This document shows positions 31,615-43,900 of a stretch of 64,000 nucleotides of DNA, piece by piece (within the stretch, counting starts at the first letter, position 1; every line of letters begins with the position of its first letter). Position numbers and translations under genes: made by a program. The DNA comes from Bombardia bombarda (lineage: Eukaryota > Ascomycota > Sordariomycetes > Sordariales > Lasiosphaeriaceae), in the NCBI GenBank assembly GCA_030512295.1, contig JAULSR010000001.1:9137001-9201000 (forward strand), read 5' to 3'. Below the pieces are notes generated by a model. That model was given only the letters and a program-made list of their open reading frames with translations, ran no database searches and had not been told where the DNA came from.

Positions 31615-32331
31615 CAGGCGCCGATGGGTTATGGTGGCTGGTCAGAACACGGCTATTCGCAGGCGGTGAAGCCGGTGAATAATTGCTGCAATGGGAATTA
31701 CTACCGCTACAGCAACGAGGGTGCTGATGCGGTTCATTGCCACTATCATTATGATGGGAAGGGAGGGTATTACTATGGGAGGGAGGGTGATGATATCGGA
31801 GCCTAGCTGAGGAAGCATGAGAGGGAGTTGCATACTGTAGCTAACAAGCTAGCAGGTAGTAAGGAGCTTGAGAGAGTCGTAATTGAATTGGTGGAGCGCG
31901 GTTGGTGGTGGTCAGTCTGGTAGTCTGGTAGATAGATGGTGGTGACTATCGGTATTCAAGCGGTTGTTACATTCAGATAGTAGTGGGAAAAATAAAAAGA
32001 CTGCTGCTCCTGTTTTTGGCACTTGAAGGAAAAGTAAAAGTAGAACTGAAGATGGAAGTGGAAAGGGTTGGTGGGTGTATTGTGTTGGACTCTGTTACTG
32101 CTATGGCGAGCAACGAAAAAGGGGTGCCTTTTCTAGTTGAAGAACAGCTAATCGAGCTATCAACCCTGACGAATTATCACTTGGATTATCTTGCTGGGGT
32201 GTGTTGAAATTACCGCCCCTGTTGTTTACCGTCCCCGCTGTTTCCTACTCATTTTTACTTCTTCTGCTCGATAACAGATGGGTGATAAATGTCGTTCGTC
32301 CTCCATGCTAGACTGGTCCCCCCCCACAAAC

Positions 32332-32337
32332 ATATAT
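32332..32337 (+). promoter_or_regulatory. TATA-like box of the 5S rRNA gene
   Basis: ATATAT lies 24-29 bp upstream of the inferred 5S start. Upstream TATA elements at about this distance are required for dispersed Neurospora 5S genes, so the position is meaningful. Confidence 0.55.
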
Positions 32338-32360
32338 CCAAACACGATTGTAATACCTCC

Positions 32361-32480
32361 ATATACGACCATACCCACTTGAGAACTCGGCATCCCGTCC
32401 GCTCTGCCCTAGATAAGCAAGTGAGGGCTAGACTAGTAGTTGGGTCGGTGACGACCAGCGAATCCCTGGTGTTGAATGTT
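32361..32480 (+). rRNA. 5S ribosomal RNA, divergent variant
   Basis: The 120 bases begin ATATACGACCATA and end GTTGAATGTT. They carry the conserved CATCCCGTCCGCTCTGCCC, the internal control region with TAGTAGTTGGGT..GGTGAC..ACCAGCGAATCCCT, and the correct overall length. Several positions differ from the Neurospora-type 5S as I remember it, but pairing is kept: helix II is CACTTG (32376-32381) with CAAGTG (32418-32423), and helix IV is GGTCG (32443-32447) with CGACC (32452-32456) closing a GTGA loop. Helix I keeps five of six terminal pairs. A TATA-like box sits upstream and a T5 run downstream. Dispersed, individually promoted 5S genes are usual in filamentous ascomycetes. The compensatory changes argue for a transcribed gene rather than a pseudogene, but helix I has one mismatch. 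Confidence 0.85.
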
Positions 32481-32481
32481 A

Positions 32482-32486
32482 TTTTT
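32482..32486 (+). terminator. Pol III T-run terminator of the 5S gene
   Basis: TTTTT begins two bases after the mature 3' end of the 5S sequence, the usual RNA polymerase III stop signal. Confidence 0.8.
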
Positions 32487-33379
32487 GCTCCCTCAACTCT
32501 TAGTCACCTTGTTTTTTGTTTTCTTCATCCCACCTGCAGCCGGTGGTCCAAAGACAATCTCTTCTCTGAAAGGCTGTATGAGCTGCAAGTAGGATGTCAG
32601 CCAATCTGGACCAGTCAAGTCACCACAACGCCCTTTAAAAGCTGCCACAAGCAATAAAGAGTGAACAGAAATACAATTATGTTGTTAAACTATAAGCATT
32701 TAATTGTATACAAGAGTGTAATGTAATATATATAGGTAACTTCTATGACCAGAGGAGTCGCCCTCAAGCAACACCCTCAAGGCCATTGGAAGACAGTGGT
32801 AGTAATATTTTTCTTTCCAAGAAGAGCGCAATCCAATCCAATCCAACCCAATCCCATAAACACCTCCGCTCCATCCAAATCATCGAGTCTTCTGTTGAGA
32901 AGCTCTCATAACAAAACACCCTAACCCCCCGCCCACGCTTCGTTGCTCGCTCCCACGCTCCAAGACGACAGTCGTAATGACCACCCATCCTGCTCTCGCA
33001 AATATATATATGAATAAATTGACTCCACCAAACAAGTTCGCGTGTACTTCTTGTCGTCCACCTCATTCATCCACATCATTCCATGTGTGAATTCGTGACC
33101 GACCGACCGACCAAACCCCCCACCAAGTATTTCCGGCCGCCCCCATTTAGTAGCCGCCTTTTAGATTTTTTTTGTAAACACCGATTGAAGCCAAGCCAAG
33201 ACCGAAAAAAAAATGAAAACGCCGACCATTTAGCCAAACCAAGCCATCGACTCAAAAAAAACAAAACGAGACCGTATATATAACAGACCAAAAGAAAACG
33301 AAAAGTAAAGAAATCAAGAGCAGTGAGAAATATCAAGCAAAGGATAATAGAAATACATGAATAAGATCACGGAAAGGAA

Positions 33380-36280
33380 TCAAAGCGCCAGACCCGTCCC
33401 ATCGCCAGTCCACCGGTACAAAGCCAGGAGCTCCCTCCGCCGCTGATGCTGCTCGCCAAGGTCCTCAGGAACACGCCCACGGACCTGAGCGAGAGCACTG
33501 CGCATGACCCTGCTAAAGTTGCGCTGGTACTCGGTATTGAGAGTAACCACGCAGGCTTCATGCGCACGGATGATGGTCTCGCACGCCTTGACGACACTAG
33601 GCGACGCCTCAAGCTGAAGCTTATCGGCAATAAGCAGAAGCAGGAACGAGCCCTGGAGGAGGTAGATGCCGAAGAAGAAAGGCATGAACTCCAGGCCCGG
33701 GTCAAACTCGAGAATGTTGCTGATGGCCTCGGCCGCAGAGACAGCGTGTCCCGTTGCGGTGATGAAGCCCTGGCTGCTGATCCACAGGTCGTTGTCGTCC
33801 AAGAGATTGATGGGGTCCCACTTGCCCGTGAGGAGAATGTGGAGTACATGCATGACGTGGGTTCCGTACGCCATGACAATGCGAGTCTGGATATCACTCT
33901 CCGTCATACGGCTAGAATTGGTGTGGACGCTGTGAACACTGTGGCCGGACGGCGTGCCAATGTCGTGTGGCAGGTCGTTGGCCGTGGGAACACCCGCTGC
34001 CTCGGCCGCCTTTTCATCGGCGGCCTGAGCTTGGGCGCTGAGGCTGAGGTTACGCTGCTCAAACTTCTTTAGGCTTTGCTCATATGCCTCAAGATGGCGG
34101 GTGATCTCGGTGGTCTGGTCGTCCCACTCGCGCGAAGAGCGAAAGCCAACACCAAAACGGGGGTGATTTCTGGCGTGATGCAAGTCGACAACCTCACCCA
34201 GGATGGTCATCAGGGGTAGAAAGTATCCAAAGATGCTGTGACCTGTGCATTCAAAGGAAGGTCCACGGGACCGAAGAGTTTGAGTTGGAATGGGATCCGA
34301 TGCCAGAACATTGGGATCTGTAAAGGCATGGAAATTGCCGTTCTGGTAGTCGGTGTCGTCCATGGGTTGAAGGAGGCCGTCACACTCAATGTCAAGGAGG
34401 AAGAGTGGTCGGTTGTAGCACAGAGCGAGGTGGCGGTCAACAATGTAGACGAGCCACCAGATCCGCCGTCTTTCTTCCCGCTCCTCCTCTGTGATGACTC
34501 CAGACACGCTGCCCATCTCCTCCTCAACCTCGCCATCAGCATCCATCTCATGTGAGCTGTTTTGGTTAGGGTTCATCGAAGGTGCATTGTGGGGCAGCTC
34601 CCTTCCAAGCTTGAGCTCGCGAGCCAACGACCACGCCGCGTTCCACCATCGCAGACTAGCACCCTTGTACTCGCTGGCCGAAACCACCGTCGCCAAGTGA
34701 ATGTACGTCACCACGTCGTCGAGAGTGCCTGCCGCACCGAAGGCGCCAGACTCGCCAGTAAGGGCATCCATGCTAATGGACCCGGGAAGAGCGACGCCGA
34801 GGCCGCCCAAGGCAACGCCATCGACAATTGGACTAGAGACGGGCGATGCTTCCTCGGAAGGAGTATGGATGAGCGGCTTGAGGAGGCTCACGGTCAACTC
34901 CAGAAGCTTTTGGCAGATCTTGCCGCGGGCCGATGGGACGCTCGTCAGGAAGGGGGCGTCGCTCGTTTGCGCGGCCACCCATAGAATGCTTGCTAGGAGA
35001 GCTGGTTGGCACTGGCGAGGCTTAGTAGGGTGCAGGAACGACCGTTTTCGGAACACGAACCCCAAAACGTACGGCGACATGGGGTGCATCTGGGCTGATG
35101 ATGAGCTGGCAAAATATAGATCGATCAGATCGCATGCCAGCGAAACCGGAATCATATTGCCCAGATGCGGAACAAGAGGTTCCAATACCGGATACCTCAT
35201 CTGCGAGTGCCCATAGCTGTTCTGAGGGACGTGGGAGGCGAACTGGGGCGGCGGTGACGACATATTCATCCAGCCCGGCGACGTGGTCTCTGCACCCATT
35301 GGGTAGGCGCTGAGAGGGCTGGTTCCGAGTCGGAACGAATTTGACGCGTTTGCTGAGTAGTTGGTTGGGCTTTGTGTCTGTAGAGCATACGGCAGATCTG
35401 GGTAGTTGGACATGTGGCCCTGGTTCGAACCATAGGGCGCGTGGGGTGCGCCGTTCATCATATGCTGGCGCTCATAAGCCGGGTGGACGTTTCCGTAACC
35501 ATTGAGATCCAGGGCAGTCGGGCTGTCCATGTGATCTCTGTCGAGGTGGCTGCCCATATGTCCTTGGTGAGGGCCCATATCGTCTAGGCTGTCTATGCTT
35601 CCTGTTCTTTGGCTCCTCATGGAGTCGTCTGCCATGTCGTTCATGGTCTTGTTCGATTGTTGCTCGCCGTTCAGCGAGAGTGGCTTGGCTATGCTGGAGC
35701 TGTCACTTCTGGACTCGATAGACTGTCCGCTATCGCCCCCTTGACTCTCAGACTTGTGGCCATTCTGCCCCGACGAGGCGGCAGCTTGGGCAGCAGCCTG
35801 CTGGGCCAAATCTTTCCTCGACGCCTTGCCACGCTTCTTTCTCTCTCGAATATACTCGCAGCCCAGTCCAAACTCTGGTGCTGTCAGACACGGTCCGGCT
35901 CCGGGGGAAGAGTTGAGAGACGACTTACCAATGCAATGGGCACATGGGTGCTGGCCGTCGCATTTCGTTCGGAGCTGGTTGCACTGATCACACGCCCTGC
36001 TGATCCTCCTGCGAATGGGGCCAGCTGCTCCTGCCGACCTCGCCGAAGGTCCATATGGGTGTTGCCTGTGCTTTGGCTGAGGTCCGGGCCGCGCGAGATG
36101 GTGGTTGTGGACGCCTACATGTTGTTGGAGCTGCTGAAGTGCGTAATGCGACCCTTGGGCTAGAGTGTCGAGGCCACTGTGGAGGTGGCTGGCTTGTACA
36201 TGGCCATGCCCATTAGAAAGTAACGTGTTTTGAGGGAGTCCGTGATAAGGAGAAAACCGATGGAGTGGGTTAGACAACAT
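33380..36280 (-). CDS. xlnR: Xylanase/cellulase activator XlnR/Xyr1
   Basis: Two exons: 36280-35929 and 35874-33380; the 54-bp intron inside the zinc cluster has no stop and is easily mistaken for coding. Splicing at CACCAG restores CAHCIEFGLGCEY. The product is 948 residues (Trichoderma Xyr1 is 940). The Zn2Cys6 cluster uses Cys97, 100, 107, 113, 116 and 123, flanked by PIRRRISRA and RERKKRGKASRKDL (nuclear signal). A Ser/Gly/Met-rich linker follows, then the fungal_trans domain with YPVLEPLVPHLGN, ACDLIDLYFASSSSAQMHPMSPYVLGF, KGASLRWWNAAWSLARELKLGREL and EEREERRRIWWLVYIVDRHLALCYNRP. The regulatory tail ends ALYRWTGDGTGLAL. The protein switches on xylanase, cellulase and D-xylose genes in the nucleus through GGCTAA-type sites. 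A minus-strand TATAAAT at 36349-36355 may be its TATA box. Confidence 0.96.
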   Translation of the reverse strand: MLSNPLHRFSPYHGLPQNTLLSNGHGHVQASHLHSGLDTLAQGSHYALQQLQQHVGVHNHHLARPGPQPKHRQHPYGPSARSAGAAGPIRRRISRACDQCNQLRTKCDGQHPCAHCIGKSSLNSSPGAGPCLTAPEFGLGCEYIRERKKRGKASRKDLAQQAAAQAAASSGQNGHKSESQGGDSGQSIESRSDSSSIAKPLSLNGEQQSNKTMNDMADDSMRSQRTGSIDSLDDMGPHQGHMGSHLDRDHMDSPTALDLNGYGNVHPAYERQHMMNGAPHAPYGSNQGHMSNYPDLPYALQTQSPTNYSANASNSFRLGTSPLSAYPMGAETTSPGWMNMSSPPPQFASHVPQNSYGHSQMRYPVLEPLVPHLGNMIPVSLACDLIDLYFASSSSAQMHPMSPYVLGFVFRKRSFLHPTKPRQCQPALLASILWVAAQTSDAPFLTSVPSARGKICQKLLELTVSLLKPLIHTPSEEASPVSSPIVDGVALGGLGVALPGSISMDALTGESGAFGAAGTLDDVVTYIHLATVVSASEYKGASLRWWNAAWSLARELKLGRELPHNAPSMNPNQNSSHEMDADGEVEEEMGSVSGVITEEEREERRRIWWLVYIVDRHLALCYNRPLFLLDIECDGLLQPMDDTDYQNGNFHAFTDPNVLASDPIPTQTLRSRGPSFECTGHSIFGYFLPLMTILGEVVDLHHARNHPRFGVGFRSSREWDDQTTEITRHLEAYEQSLKKFEQRNLSLSAQAQAADEKAAEAAGVPTANDLPHDIGTPSGHSVHSVHTNSSRMTESDIQTRIVMAYGTHVMHVLHILLTGKWDPINLLDDNDLWISSQGFITATGHAVSAAEAISNILEFDPGLEFMPFFFGIYLLQGSFLLLLIADKLQLEASPSVVKACETIIRAHEACVVTLNTEYQRNFSRVMRSALAQVRGRVPEDLGEQHQRRRELLALYRWTGDGTGLAL

Positions 36281-36348
36281 CTTGACTGAGAACGACGGTG
36301 AATATTGAGGGCGAGTATAGATCGGCGTGGTGGTGGAGGATATCGGAG

Positions 36349-36355
36349 ATTTATA
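36349..36355 (-). promoter_or_regulatory. Possible TATA box of xlnR
   Basis: TATAAAT on the minus strand lies about 70 bp upstream of the xlnR ATG. If used, the leader would be short and the long region beyond would be pure promoter. Confidence 0.35.
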
Positions 36356-37877
36356 TCAACTAATAAGAGGTCGTCAAGACCGTAGGTTAGAACGAGGACG
36401 GGCTGCTTCGAGCGAGTGTTGGCAGTTGGTTGAAGCTTTGCTACGTCTAGGATGGAGGAGAGAGACGATAAGGAAGATGTCGGCGATGAGGGCAGGAAAT
36501 GGGAGCTATCTATATCTGAGCTCTTGGCGCAAGGTGATGGTTGAGCTGCCGGACGGAAGCCAGACTGGTCAGCGGTAGCCAGACGGACCGAAAGAGGGAA
36601 GCTCTTTTGTGGGGAAGGTGAGTGTGACAAGCATGAGCATTAACGGTATGCCGGACAGCATGACATACACCAAAACAGTGGGAGGAGATCAACGCGGTTG
36701 TGAATTAGGACGGCACGGCCATCTGCACGATGGGGGACAGAACCAGCACCGCATGGCGGGGTTGGGGTGTAAGAGACTTGAGTGGATGGCGGGCCAGAAG
36801 ACAGGGGTTGCGGGATAGAAACGGGCCTCGTCGAGAACGTGGAGGCAGGGAAGATCATGAACGTACAGGACGGGATTGTGACTTGATGGAGACCGGCTTG
36901 GTCTCGAGTGTACGTACTGGTTTGGTGTACCAGGAAGTACCGTTTCTCTCTCTGTCCCTCTCCCTCCTTTGCTCGCCCGAGCCACAGGAGCAGAGGCGAA
37001 TCCACAGTTGGTCGTTCCAGGAAGTCAGTCCAAGTCTCCGTCGCCGTAGAGCGATGCCTGTCTCTGGGGTTAGTTGTCGTCTTTGGGGTCGTCTCAGTCT
37101 CTCAGCCTCCAACTATATGCCGTATAGTGCTCAAGAGGGGCCGGAACGAGCAAAACGTGCCAAAAGGGCCAACGGATACCGGATTCGAGCAGAGGCGCTA
37201 ATCGGTGGTTTTTGGGGAGCGGTTCCTGCTTCCTCGATGCACTTTCCGCGAATTTCTATGTAGCCTTGGCGTGCATATACAGCAGGAAGTTGTTCGAGAG
37301 CTTGTTGATCAAGCCGGATTCAATTGGCGACTGGCTTCCCCTTCTGGCCCAGCACAATATCCAAGTATCAAGTTTTATATTGCAAGGGCAATATACGCGG
37401 CGGGACGGGAAGCATGTGCTTGAGTGGGCGCGAGGCGTATGAGGGCGGGCAGCGTGTAGCGCTGGGAGCAAAGAGGAAAACAACAACGGCTAGTTTCTTG
37501 CGAGCAAACAATTCTAGATAAGGCCTCTTCAGGGTTTTACTTGATGATATATGGCCCTCCTCGTTGAGCGAGCGGAGCGGTCCAAGACAGGGTTGGCCAT
37601 CCCGCAAGGATCCTGGTGAGCAAGGCCCGCTGGTTTTGGTGGAGAAGCTGTCTGCACTATCGTCGTAGCGTCCCATGAGAGCTGCGAAGACGGTGTGCCA
37701 CGATGGTCGACATAGGCATAGCTACCTGCTGAAAAGAGCCAGTTATTAGTTGTCAAGGCGCAAGAGACAGTGCCGGACCACCTGCCGCAAGTCTTGATTG
37801 CAGATGATTGGATGCACAACTGTCACTTCCCTCATGAATGAGAAATACAATAGCAACGCAAGACAGTGGGGACAAGT

Positions 37878-37945
37878 GAGTGAGAACACAAGTACAAACA
37901 CCTACACAGGCACAGGCACAAGTACAGGCACTGGCACTAGCACTT
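37878..37945. repeat. ACAGGC/ACAAGT hexanucleotide-like tract
   Basis: A degenerate tract built of ACAAGT, ACACCT, ACAGGC and ACTGGC words repeated with a six-base period. No gene is associated. Confidence 0.6.
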
Positions 37946-40900
37946 GGGGGAGGGACTTTCTTCTCAGGAGTGAAGAGCTTCCTGTGCTGTGACCAGTATC
38001 CCCTCTCGCCGTCTCTCATCGCTGGATGTAGTTACTGGATGCCCGCCGGAGCGCTGCTGCTCGACCAACAGGCAATTGGCAACTTGAACGGACGATTGCA
38101 CAGAAGGCGGCGAACTGCTGGAGGGTGGACAGTGCCATCCCTACCCATAATGGGCTTGGCAGCGCCTTTGTTCGGCCACAGTGACGCCGAGGGACATCAT
38201 CACCTCACTGTGCTTTGGCCTGCCTCTTGCCTCTCTGGCTGCTGGTCTGGCCTCGTGCTGAGATGGGGGATGAGGAGCGGGCAACAGATGGTTTTCGGGC
38301 GGCCGGCGGGGAGGGGGGCCAAAGGCAAACCGGATCGGTTGCCCATCTTCCCCTCGTCTCTCCCTTCAGGGCAATTAGTCGAACCAAACTTCTTGTCCAG
38401 TTCGCGCTGCAACCTGCACCCCCTGTCGCTTAAGCCCTGTCGCCCTTTCCGGTCGGAATCGACAGCAGGTGGACGATGGGGTTGACCATCCAGATCCGCC
38501 TCCGCTATAGGCCGCCAGCTAAGCAGTATATGTGCCTGCTGCTATTGCCTCCCTCTGGGAGGCGAACGGAGGGCGAACTCCAACGTCTGGGGCGGCCAAG
38601 GCCGAGCGTATCGAGATGAGATTGCGTTCGTCCAAAGCCAAGCGTGGCCCAGGACCGGACGATGTGTGTTTGAGCATGACCCGACAGCGCGATGCTGTGG
38701 TTCGAAACCCCAGACTATTGCGGATGTCGACATCCATCTGGGGTGAGCGATCAGAAGATGGGGAAGGAGGCTGCAGGCAAGTCCCAGCAGCATCCTCTGG
38801 TTTGGTTAGTCTTGTGATGAATAGGCTCGAAAGGCAAACGGGGTTTGGTGGAGCTGCATCGATGCCCCTAGAGACCAAACAAGTCTAGTGTCGCTATGTG
38901 GAGACGGCAGATGACTGACGAGCGCTGAAGAAGGTTGAAGTGGTGAAGTGAGTCGAGTGCAGACTGCGCAGCGCTGCCAGCGACTTGCCAAGCCAGTCCG
39001 TCTTGAACGGTCCTGACTGAGTTTTCCTCACGTCGGTTTGGTTTCGGCTTGGTACACTACCCAAGTAGGCTTGATCATGTCATCGTCGGCTCCTTCCAAA
39101 CAGTTGTATCCATCAGGGAAGGAGCGCTCCAGCGCGCACCGACCTACGTAGGTAACACAACCAGCCTAACCTACGCCCTAAAGCACACCGGCAACGTAAC
39201 CCACCGTCCCCCGCCAAATTGCTTGTTCGGTCAAGTCTAAGCGTGCAATCATGCCCCCTAGTGCGCTAGGCAACAGCCAGCCAGTGGATGGGGTGGGCGT
39301 TGTTGACAACCATGGATGATTCCAGTACGTCTCCGCCCCGTCAACTCTTGCCCCGACTCGGCCCGCATTCATACTCGGCCTTCCATCTCGAGAAGACATG
39401 CAAGTGCCTCTAATAACTTGAGGTCATGAATGTTTCAATGCGGTCAGCCATTGTGGCATGGAAGCACCAAGCTATGGCCAATACCCTCAATGGCAAAACG
39501 GCCACTTCATTAAGCAATGGCAAGATTTCTGCTGAATCAACCCATTCGGGGCATGATAATATCTGTTGCATTAACATTCGTGCCACATGACAATTTCCAT
39601 GGGGAACTCGATGGAGCCTCGACCCGACAGAAGACGAGGGACCCCGACCATCCACAAGTCTAGCAGCGGCAGCAGTTCTGACGCGCTTCCGCTGCCAGTA
39701 GGAAGATGGACAGTTACTCGAGTCTTTCCAGCTCGAACGACATGATGCCGTTTGTCCAGCTGTCATGCTGTGAAATTGTGGGCTTGTCTAGCCTCTTCCC
39801 TATGCTCTCTTCGAGTTTGGTTCTGGCGGCAGACCAATATCGAAATCCTTAACAAAGTTGATTATCGGCCGAGATAGCAGCGAAGATTGCAGCCCAGTCA
39901 GAGCTGGCTCAACCACACTCGCGAATTGAAACAAACACGCCAGCCCTGTAAGCCAATAATGACGCAGAGCCCCAATCTCAACGCCCGCATTCAAACTTCC
40001 CAGCTGGGAACAGAACGTCATGCAAGGTCAACCAGCAACGGCCACCTCGCCCCGCCGGCAGTCACAACTCCAAAGTCTCCTCATCACGCTAGGTCGTAGA
40101 GAAGGTGCGAGGTGTGTGTGCCAGGCGGAAGGTGCGAGGTGCGAGCAGGTGCAACCAGCTCATTCCTTCCTTGGGTTCACTGCAGCGTGGTTGGCAAGAT
40201 GAATCGGATGTCTGAAAAGAGAAAGCGCAACCTGGGTATGGAGACGACTGCCCGTCGTTCCTGCATCCAAATGGCGAATACTTCTGCGTCGCCCGGTAAT
40301 TGCTGAATGAAACTTGCCGGGCAAAACCGCGAGTCTGTCTGCCTTCTTGCGTATGGAAGCCGCGATGGAAGTCGAAACGTATGGATGCAATTTTCACGTC
40401 GTCTACCAACACGACAGCGCGATGCCACAGCAACTCTCGCTTGTCAAAGATTTTCTTTCCCATCTCGTTCATCGACGTCAAGGCGGCGTCTTAGCAATGC
40501 CTTACTACCTCACAACTTACCATCCATCCCCCAGCGCCGAGACATGCATGTGGCGCACATCTGCACACAGCATCACAAAATCGCCGTTTATACTACCTAC
40601 ACTACCTTCTAGGGTTACAGGTGGTCGAATACTCTTGGCCTCTTTCGGCCGGTTCCATACTCTGATGGCTGGTGCCTTGACACGGTACCTGATGTTAGAT
40701 TGCAAAAGCCTCTGGGTTCAACGTCGTCGACGGTCCTGATTGGGGACTTCCGCCCGAGAGTCTGTCTGCCAGCTGCCGTCTTTCTCGACCTTGCCCATTG
40801 CCGGCTCTTGTGGCTTGGTGTGCTCCCCTAGCACCGGCGGAGCATACGGAACGAAGACCCTTCTTTGCGAACGCTGTCCTGAACTACACACGACTGCTAC

Positions 40901-43900
40901 TGGATGCTGACAAGCTGATTACCCTAGGTAGATGTTAGGTAGCACTATGCACCAATCCTTCGATTGTGCAGTAGAATGAGCTCTGACTGCACTGCTAGCA
41001 GGGCATCGCGTCTTCAAAGAGTAAATTTTCTTCCTGCAGACATATATACCATTGGACGTCGTTGTGACGGTTGATATCATGTGGAATACCGTCGACGCCC
41101 ATTGCGGGCAGTCTTTGCAATCAACTCGTCTGCTCGCAACCTTGCTCGAGCATGGTCATGATATCACATGAGTCCGGCGTGTGCGTTTCTCGCAGATTCG
41201 AACGGCACTCGTACTTCGTCTTTTACGTACACGAAGGCACGCCAGACTCGACAAATCCCCCACATATTTTGTTTCTGCGCCACCAGATTCGCTCTATCTT
41301 CACATCCATGGACGGGTCGTCATTATCCATGCTGCCGTAGCGCGATCCATGACGGCCGCCGGTCCGACACTCCACATGCACGCGAGATCGCACACACCAC
41401 CGTTGGAAAGCCACAGCCACTCAAGGCGTCTGATTCGCGGGCTTGTTAAACATATCCCTGCGCCGACATGTGCCTCCAAGTCCCTTGAACCAATGGGCTT
41501 GCTTGCCTGACGCCACATCGCTGAAATGTGCCCGCAACCCCGTTTCCCGCTTCCCCCCTGACGTCTTTTGTAAACACACTGGCGTTGAGCAGCCATGGAG
41601 ACCTCCGTCGACGTTGTGCGCGCAAAAGACGTTCCGTCTTCTTTACTTTTCCGCGCTGCGACGATAGGCATTCTCCCAGGCGCGCGTTTGGCCGGACACC
41701 AAGACAGGTGACGCCTGCCTTGCAGCCCCCCAGCGGCATATGGGCGGCAGGACGCTTCAGGCCGGCACCCAGGAGCAAGGACATGGTTGGTTCGTGTCTC
41801 TACTCTGCCCGCCTTGCAATCCCCGGAATCCAAGCGCCTGGGCCTTTGTGAGCTTTATCACTCCTGCTAAGTCTAGCCTCTTCAGCATCCGGATGCAGAC
41901 AGACGTAGCAGTCCGTCTTCTGGCGAAGCATCCTTTCTTCCGCCATGAACATGTGGGATCCGCTAGCGGCCGCTGGTCCATCAGCCTTCCATGGAAGCTT
42001 TAGAAGCTACAACGACAACTACCAGACGTTTCATCTCCAATATCCGCTGCTCTCAGGTATCTCTTCACTTTCCGCGCAACGTTAGAACATGAAACCATTG
42101 GAAGGCATATGTCTTTCAGGCTAGCCTCGAGCGGCACGGAATGAGTCCTAGACCATTTCCAGGAACTGGGGTTCGCAGACACACCGCACACACCTGATGG
42201 CGGGCCTCACCGTCTCCCGTCTCGTTTCTCTACGCCGAACACCTGCAACCCCAATTTCTTTGAACAAGGGGGAAATTAGTTCACCTGCGTGAGAGACGAG
42301 ATGGTGGTGCAGGTATCCACCCGACCTTACACCACACGGTCACACAATACAGAGTGCCTATTCATGAAGGTGGTCCCGGCAGCTACCGATCAAAACTCTC
42401 CGCTGTACCCCACTGTCCGACTCCCGCGATGAAATACAACATCGATAGGATGCCCCAAGCTGCCAAGTTGACAGGCTGCCGGTGGCCCCTGCCACATGGT
42501 CACAATCTGGCATTTTAGATTGCCTCGCACACCTCCTCGCCTCTTGTGGCAAGGTCTGGGCAAGTGCTCACCAAACAGGTAGTATATCTTATATGTCGGT
42601 CCCGATGCAATATATTATCTCTCCATGCACCCCGCTGCAGTCTACGGGAGGGGGACCGCTTTTCCATCACAAGATGAGCGAGCACTAGAAACACACAATC
42701 CTTACCTCGAGCACTGGAGTCGGAGGTGCCGGCCTCATCAATGAATCGATCGACCTTCCTTTCGAGGTGAAGCAATACTCTCTAGCAGAAGAGGGTTCAA
42801 TGCCAAGGCCCGGCAGTGTTTTGACAGCATCATGGGGCCCCGCCAAACGGTAACTTCCCCTGGGTTTTCTTGTCACTGCCTTTACCATTGCAGCTTTCCA
42901 AAGGCCCTCAACGGACATGGGCATCATATGCACTTTCTCGAGGTTACGGCTGTGCAGATCCTGCGGCGAGTGTGGCTGGCCTGGTTGTGTTTCTGGCTGC
43001 AGAGGCACAACAAGTCTTGATGGGATTGATACGGACACGGAACGGAGACGGGCGATCACTCCAGAGCGCAGGCCCACAACGGCTCACGGCCTGCAGCTGT
43101 AAGCAGGTACAGCGAGGTGAGAAACCAGGTCAGAAAACGGCGGCGTGGTATCTCATATCGGAGTGGACGTCTATTGCACTGCTCATCTATCTCCCACACG
43201 AAGGGGTATGTCAACCGGAGGCGACAGGTTTCTCACATGATTTTTGGACATCCTGCTAATGGCCTTGCTGCACTTGACGGACTCATGTCCGTGGCAATTG
43301 CGTCGGGGAAATGGAGAGAGGTGTATGTTAAACCACGTGCCGGTGAGCGTGGTAGGTGGCTGGAAATCTTGAAACCCCAGCCATCCTCGCATTTGCCTCT
43401 CTCGGCTCCTGGGGGCTACCTCCAGATGGTGCAGAAAGAGGTCTACGGAGCCAAGAGCTCGACGCATCTGCGTTGCATCATGCCAAGCTGAGCTGGCAGG
43501 TCAAGCTCCAGACAGGGGTAGACGCATGTTGATCTTATCAAGAAGCGCCCCATTGACCACCTCTCTGGTTCTCTCCACCGTCATCCAAGAGGTGTATATC
43601 ATCGGAAGTGAAGAGCGGCCATAGATTGGGTTTAATCAAGCGGCAATATATATGGTCGCTGGCGCTGAACATCAAGACGACCTTGTCGGTGATGTGCAAG
43701 GTCGACTAGAAGGCTAGTCCACACCTGACCGAAAGGTTGTGTCTCGCACCATCGATCAGGTCAGCAATCAACAATGAGGAGAAATATTGCAGTCTAGAAT
43801 TTACGCTAGCAGGCCGGTAAATCACTTCAACTCGATCAAGGTTGGTCCGCAATCAAGAAAAAAAAGACAAAAGCACCATCTCGGGATGCACTCGTCACCT

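Larger units (their letters stand above)
31615..33379. other. Convergent spacer with a 5S rRNA gene
   Basis: This is the 3' flank of mtr10 and xyr1. Short frames around 31620-31800 (Gly/Tyr-rich) look accidental. The region carries the 5S gene with its promoter and terminator; the 3' part from 33160 to 33350 is A-rich and probably the 3' UTR of xyr1 read on the plus strand. Confidence 0.6.

Noticed and set aside
36160..36630. A 156-codon upstream open frame overlapping the xlnR start
   Set aside because: It begins with TTG, not ATG, and the possible TATA box at 36349-36355 would place the transcript start downstream of most of it.
38630..38730. Possible tRNA with TGGCCCAGGA and GGTTCGAAACCCC words
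   Set aside because: A T-arm-like hairpin is present, but no acceptor stem can be formed.
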